DNA from: CAVVTR01 sp963751245
GTDB taxonomy: Bacteria; Acidobacteriota; Thermoanaerobaculia; Thermoanaerobaculales; Thermoanaerobaculaceae
Direction: 5' to 3'
Length of the DNA: 64,000 nt
Assembly (NCBI GenBank): GCA_963751245.1
Contig: CAVVTR010000012.1
Coordinates: 124,001-188,000, forward strand
Made by a program: the position numbers and the translations under genes. Each line of letters opens with the position of its first letter. Position 1 is the first letter of the stretch. The notes beneath the pieces were generated by a model. That model did not search any database, was not told the origin of the DNA, and saw nothing but the letters and a program-made list of their open reading frames with translations. Shown piece after piece: positions 62,176-64,000 of this stretch.

Positions 62176-62323
62176 CGGACCCCACGGGACAATCGGCGGT
62201 GCCGGGGGCCGCTCGCTGCGGCGGCAGGGCGAAGCCTGCAGGAACCCTGGAGAATCCCCGCGAGTTCCCGATGACTCCGGACCTCCCACGGTTCGACACT
62301 GGACCGATGAAAGGAGGTCTTCG

Positions 62324-64000
62324 ATGAAAGCCCCTCTCAGCTCAGGTCGGACCGCCGTGGCGATGCTCCTCGCCGCGGCACTCGCCGTGGTCGTGGCGCC
62401 GCCCGGCGCGGTTGCCGCCGACGGTGTCCTCGCCCAGACCATCCTGCCCGGGACGTTCGGGCTCACCGTCGGTCCCGACGGGCTCCTCTACGTCCCGACG
62501 GGGGGAGGCATCGTCATCGTCCACCCGGACACGGGCCAGCTCCTCGGGATGCTGGGGCCGCAGCAGGGCGTCATGCCCCCCGAGGACGTGCACTTCGGAC
62601 CCGACGGCTCCATGTACTTCGCGGTCATGTTCACGGGCGATGTCGGCCGGCGCGCGCCCGACGGCGCCGTGACCACCCAGAACCTCGGTCCGGGGGTCAA
62701 CCCCATCGCGTTCTCGCCCACGGGTCGGATGTTCGTGTCGGAGCCGTGGTTCACCGACACCCTCTACGAGGTGGACCCTGAGCTCCAGGCGACGCCCCGC
62801 GTCGTCGTCCAGGGCCTCGGCGGGCTCAAGGGCCTGGACTGGGGAGCCGACGGCCGCCTCTACGGCGCCCTGATGTTCACCGGCAAGATCGTCCGCATCG
62901 ACGTGGACACGGCGGCCGTGGAGACCGTGGCCAGCGGGCTGCCGGCGCCGTTCACCGCCAAGTTCGGTCCGGACGGCATGCTCTACGTGGTGGAGCGGGC
63001 CGCCTTCGCCATCCTCCGCGTCGACCCCGGAACGGGGGCGGCGAGCACCTACGCCGAGCTCCCCTTCGGTCCTGACAACATCGCCTTCTCGCCCCAAGGG
63101 CGCCTCTTCGTGTCGAGCTACAGCGACGGCGTCGTGGCGGAGGTGCGCTCTGGCGGCGAGCTGAGGATCCTGGTGCCCGGGGGGCTCACGGTCCCGGGCG
63201 GGCTGGCGGTCGTGCCCCGCGCCGATGGCGGTGAGTCGGTCTTCGCGGCCAGCCTGTTCGCGTTGCGCGAGTACGACGGCGCCACGGGCGCGCTGCGCAG
63301 CGTCGAACGTTCGCACTTCGTGCCGGGGACCTTCGCAGGCGCGGTGGCCGTCGGTCGCGCCGGGAGCGATCTCGTCACCGTGCAGTTCTTTCCCAGCGGA
63401 AAGGTCCAGCGGTGGAACCCGGACACCCGCGAGGTGCTCTTCGAAAGCACCGCTCTGCCGACTCCGCAGAACGCGATCGGGCTGGACGGAGACCTCGTGG
63501 TGGTGGATCTCGGGACGGGGCCCGGGGAGGCCCGCGTGGTGCGCCTGCACGGCGACGAGGTGACGGTGCTCGCCGATGCCTCTGACGGCCTCGTCGTGCC
63601 CCTCGGCCTCGCCGCGGACAACGGCGACCTCTTCGTCGGTGACTGGGCCACGGGCACCATCTGGAAGCTCGCCTCCGGCGGTCAGCCGCTCGCCGCCCCC
63701 GCGGCGGTGGCCACGGGGCTCGAGGGCCCCGAGGGCATGGCCCTGGACGGTGCCGGCGGCCTGCTGGTCCTCGAGGACGCTGCCGGGCGACTGTCCCGGG
63801 TGGACCTCGTCACCGGTACGGTCCGCCCCGTCGCCGGTGGCCTGCAGCCCGGCTTCGCGGGCTTCGGGGTCCTGCCGCCGTTCGGCTTCCTCAACGGCGT
63901 CGCCGTCGGTCCCTCGGGGGCGATCTACGTGACGGGGGCGAGCGAGATCCGCCGCATCGAGCCCACCATGGTGTGGGTCGCCGGCGCCGTGCACCGGCCC
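62324..64000 (+). CDS. Secreted NHL/SMP-30-type beta-propeller protein (partial, runs off the right edge)
   Basis: 559 codons are present and no stop is reached. ATG 62324 follows a perfect AAGGAGGT at ideal spacing. Signal peptide residues ~1-33. The body is a repeated propeller with 'GPDG.LYV' units: LTVGPDGLLYVPTGG, DVHFGPDGSMYFAV, AKFGPDGMLYVVERAAFAILRVDPGTG, IAFSPQGRLFVSS, LAADNGDLFVGDWATGTIWKL, VAVGPSGAIYVTG. It resembles NHL/SMP-30 (strictosidine-synthase-like) extracellular proteins; no catalytic residue can be named. The end and any C-terminal domain lie outside the window. Confidence 0.85.
   Translation, partial: MKAPLSSGRTAVAMLLAAALAVVVAPPGAVAADGVLAQTILPGTFGLTVGPDGLLYVPTGGGIVIVHPDTGQLLGMLGPQQGVMPPEDVHFGPDGSMYFAVMFTGDVGRRAPDGAVTTQNLGPGVNPIAFSPTGRMFVSEPWFTDTLYEVDPELQATPRVVVQGLGGLKGLDWGADGRLYGALMFTGKIVRIDVDTAAVETVASGLPAPFTAKFGPDGMLYVVERAAFAILRVDPGTGAASTYAELPFGPDNIAFSPQGRLFVSSYSDGVVAEVRSGGELRILVPGGLTVPGGLAVVPRADGGESVFAASLFALREYDGATGALRSVERSHFVPGTFAGAVAVGRAGSDLVTVQFFPSGKVQRWNPDTREVLFESTALPTPQNAIGLDGDLVVVDLGTGPGEARVVRLHGDEVTVLADASDGLVVPLGLAADNGDLFVGDWATGTIWKLASGGQPLAAPAAVATGLEGPEGMALDGAGGLLVLEDAAGRLSRVDLVTGTVRPVAGGLQPGFAGFGVLPPFGFLNGVAVGPSGAIYVTGASEIRRIEPTMVWVAGAVHRP

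Noticed and set aside
1..64000. tRNA or rRNA genes, insertion sequences, phage genes
   Set aside because: I looked for tRNA T-arm signatures, transposase motifs and terminal inverted repeats on both strands and found none that held up.

Overview
This 64 kb window is chromosomal DNA of roughly 70% G+C with dense, short-spaced genes on both strands. I see no tRNA, rRNA, CRISPR array, insertion sequence or phage gene. The mix suggests Acidobacteriota, possibly the Thermoanaerobaculia side. It includes a Ser/Thr kinase fused to tetratricopeptide repeats, a winged-helix/TPR regulator, a ~1060-residue sortilin-type BNR propeller, DUF6600 and DUF4013 proteins, secreted PKD proteins and many secreted peptidases. 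This is an inference from gene content; no marker gene is present to settle it.

Layout. 1-5.7 kb: end of an MFS transporter, DUF4013 membrane protein, deoC, a YpsA-like protein, a secreted PKD protein, glnA and a receiver-only response regulator. 5.8-14.7 kb: DUF6600 envelope protein, an M16 peptidase broken by many frameshifts, SRPBCC, DinB and PepSY proteins, and the kinase-TPR protein. 14.9-25.1 kb: secreted proteins, an M1-like peptidase, a large membrane protein, an RNA methyltransferase, a zinc-ribbon protein, an ABC exporter pair with frameshifts, and a DUF5996 protein. 25.4-30.8 kb: a three-gene RND efflux operon (outer-membrane factor, adaptor, pump) joined by 4-base overlaps. 31.0-36.3 kb: the most interesting locus, a minus-strand operon marR, kamA, sodium:solute symporter, and a fusion of a PurD-like ATP-grasp ligase to an EctA-like acetyltransferase. 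36.5-45.8 kb: a decayed methyltransferase fragment, a SAM methyltransferase, then a bacterial alpha-2-macroglobulin and penicillin-binding protein 1C. 45.8-57.2 kb: BNR propeller, nucleotide-sugar-type SDR, cation/proton antiporter, VOC protein, M28 peptidase, winged-helix/TPR regulator, a small secreted protein with a structured leader, and a DEAD-box helicase. 57.6-64 kb: a propeller/CHRD/PKD protein ending in a haem-binding motif, a strong terminator, a methyltransferase, a CDF-like membrane protein and the start of a second secreted propeller.

How the genes work together. In the 31-36 kb operon, KamA keeps the residues expected of lysine 2,3-aminomutase and would make beta-lysine. The acetyltransferase half of the fusion resembles diaminobutyrate acetyltransferase and is the natural candidate to acetylate beta-lysine, as AblB does after AblA. 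The symporter could import the precursor or product. The ATP-grasp half is related to GAR synthetase but has lost its N-terminal signature, so it probably ligates something else. Together they look like an undescribed variant of beta-lysine metabolism, perhaps a compatible solute, under a MarR repressor with a clear operator over its own start site. The A2M/PBP1C pair serves periplasmic protease defence and cell-wall repair.

Sequence quality. At least four genes (DUF6600 protein, M16 peptidase, ABC ATPase, ABC permease) carry frameshifts whose two sides still read as good protein. Either the assembly has indel errors or the genes are decaying; the sequence alone cannot tell which.
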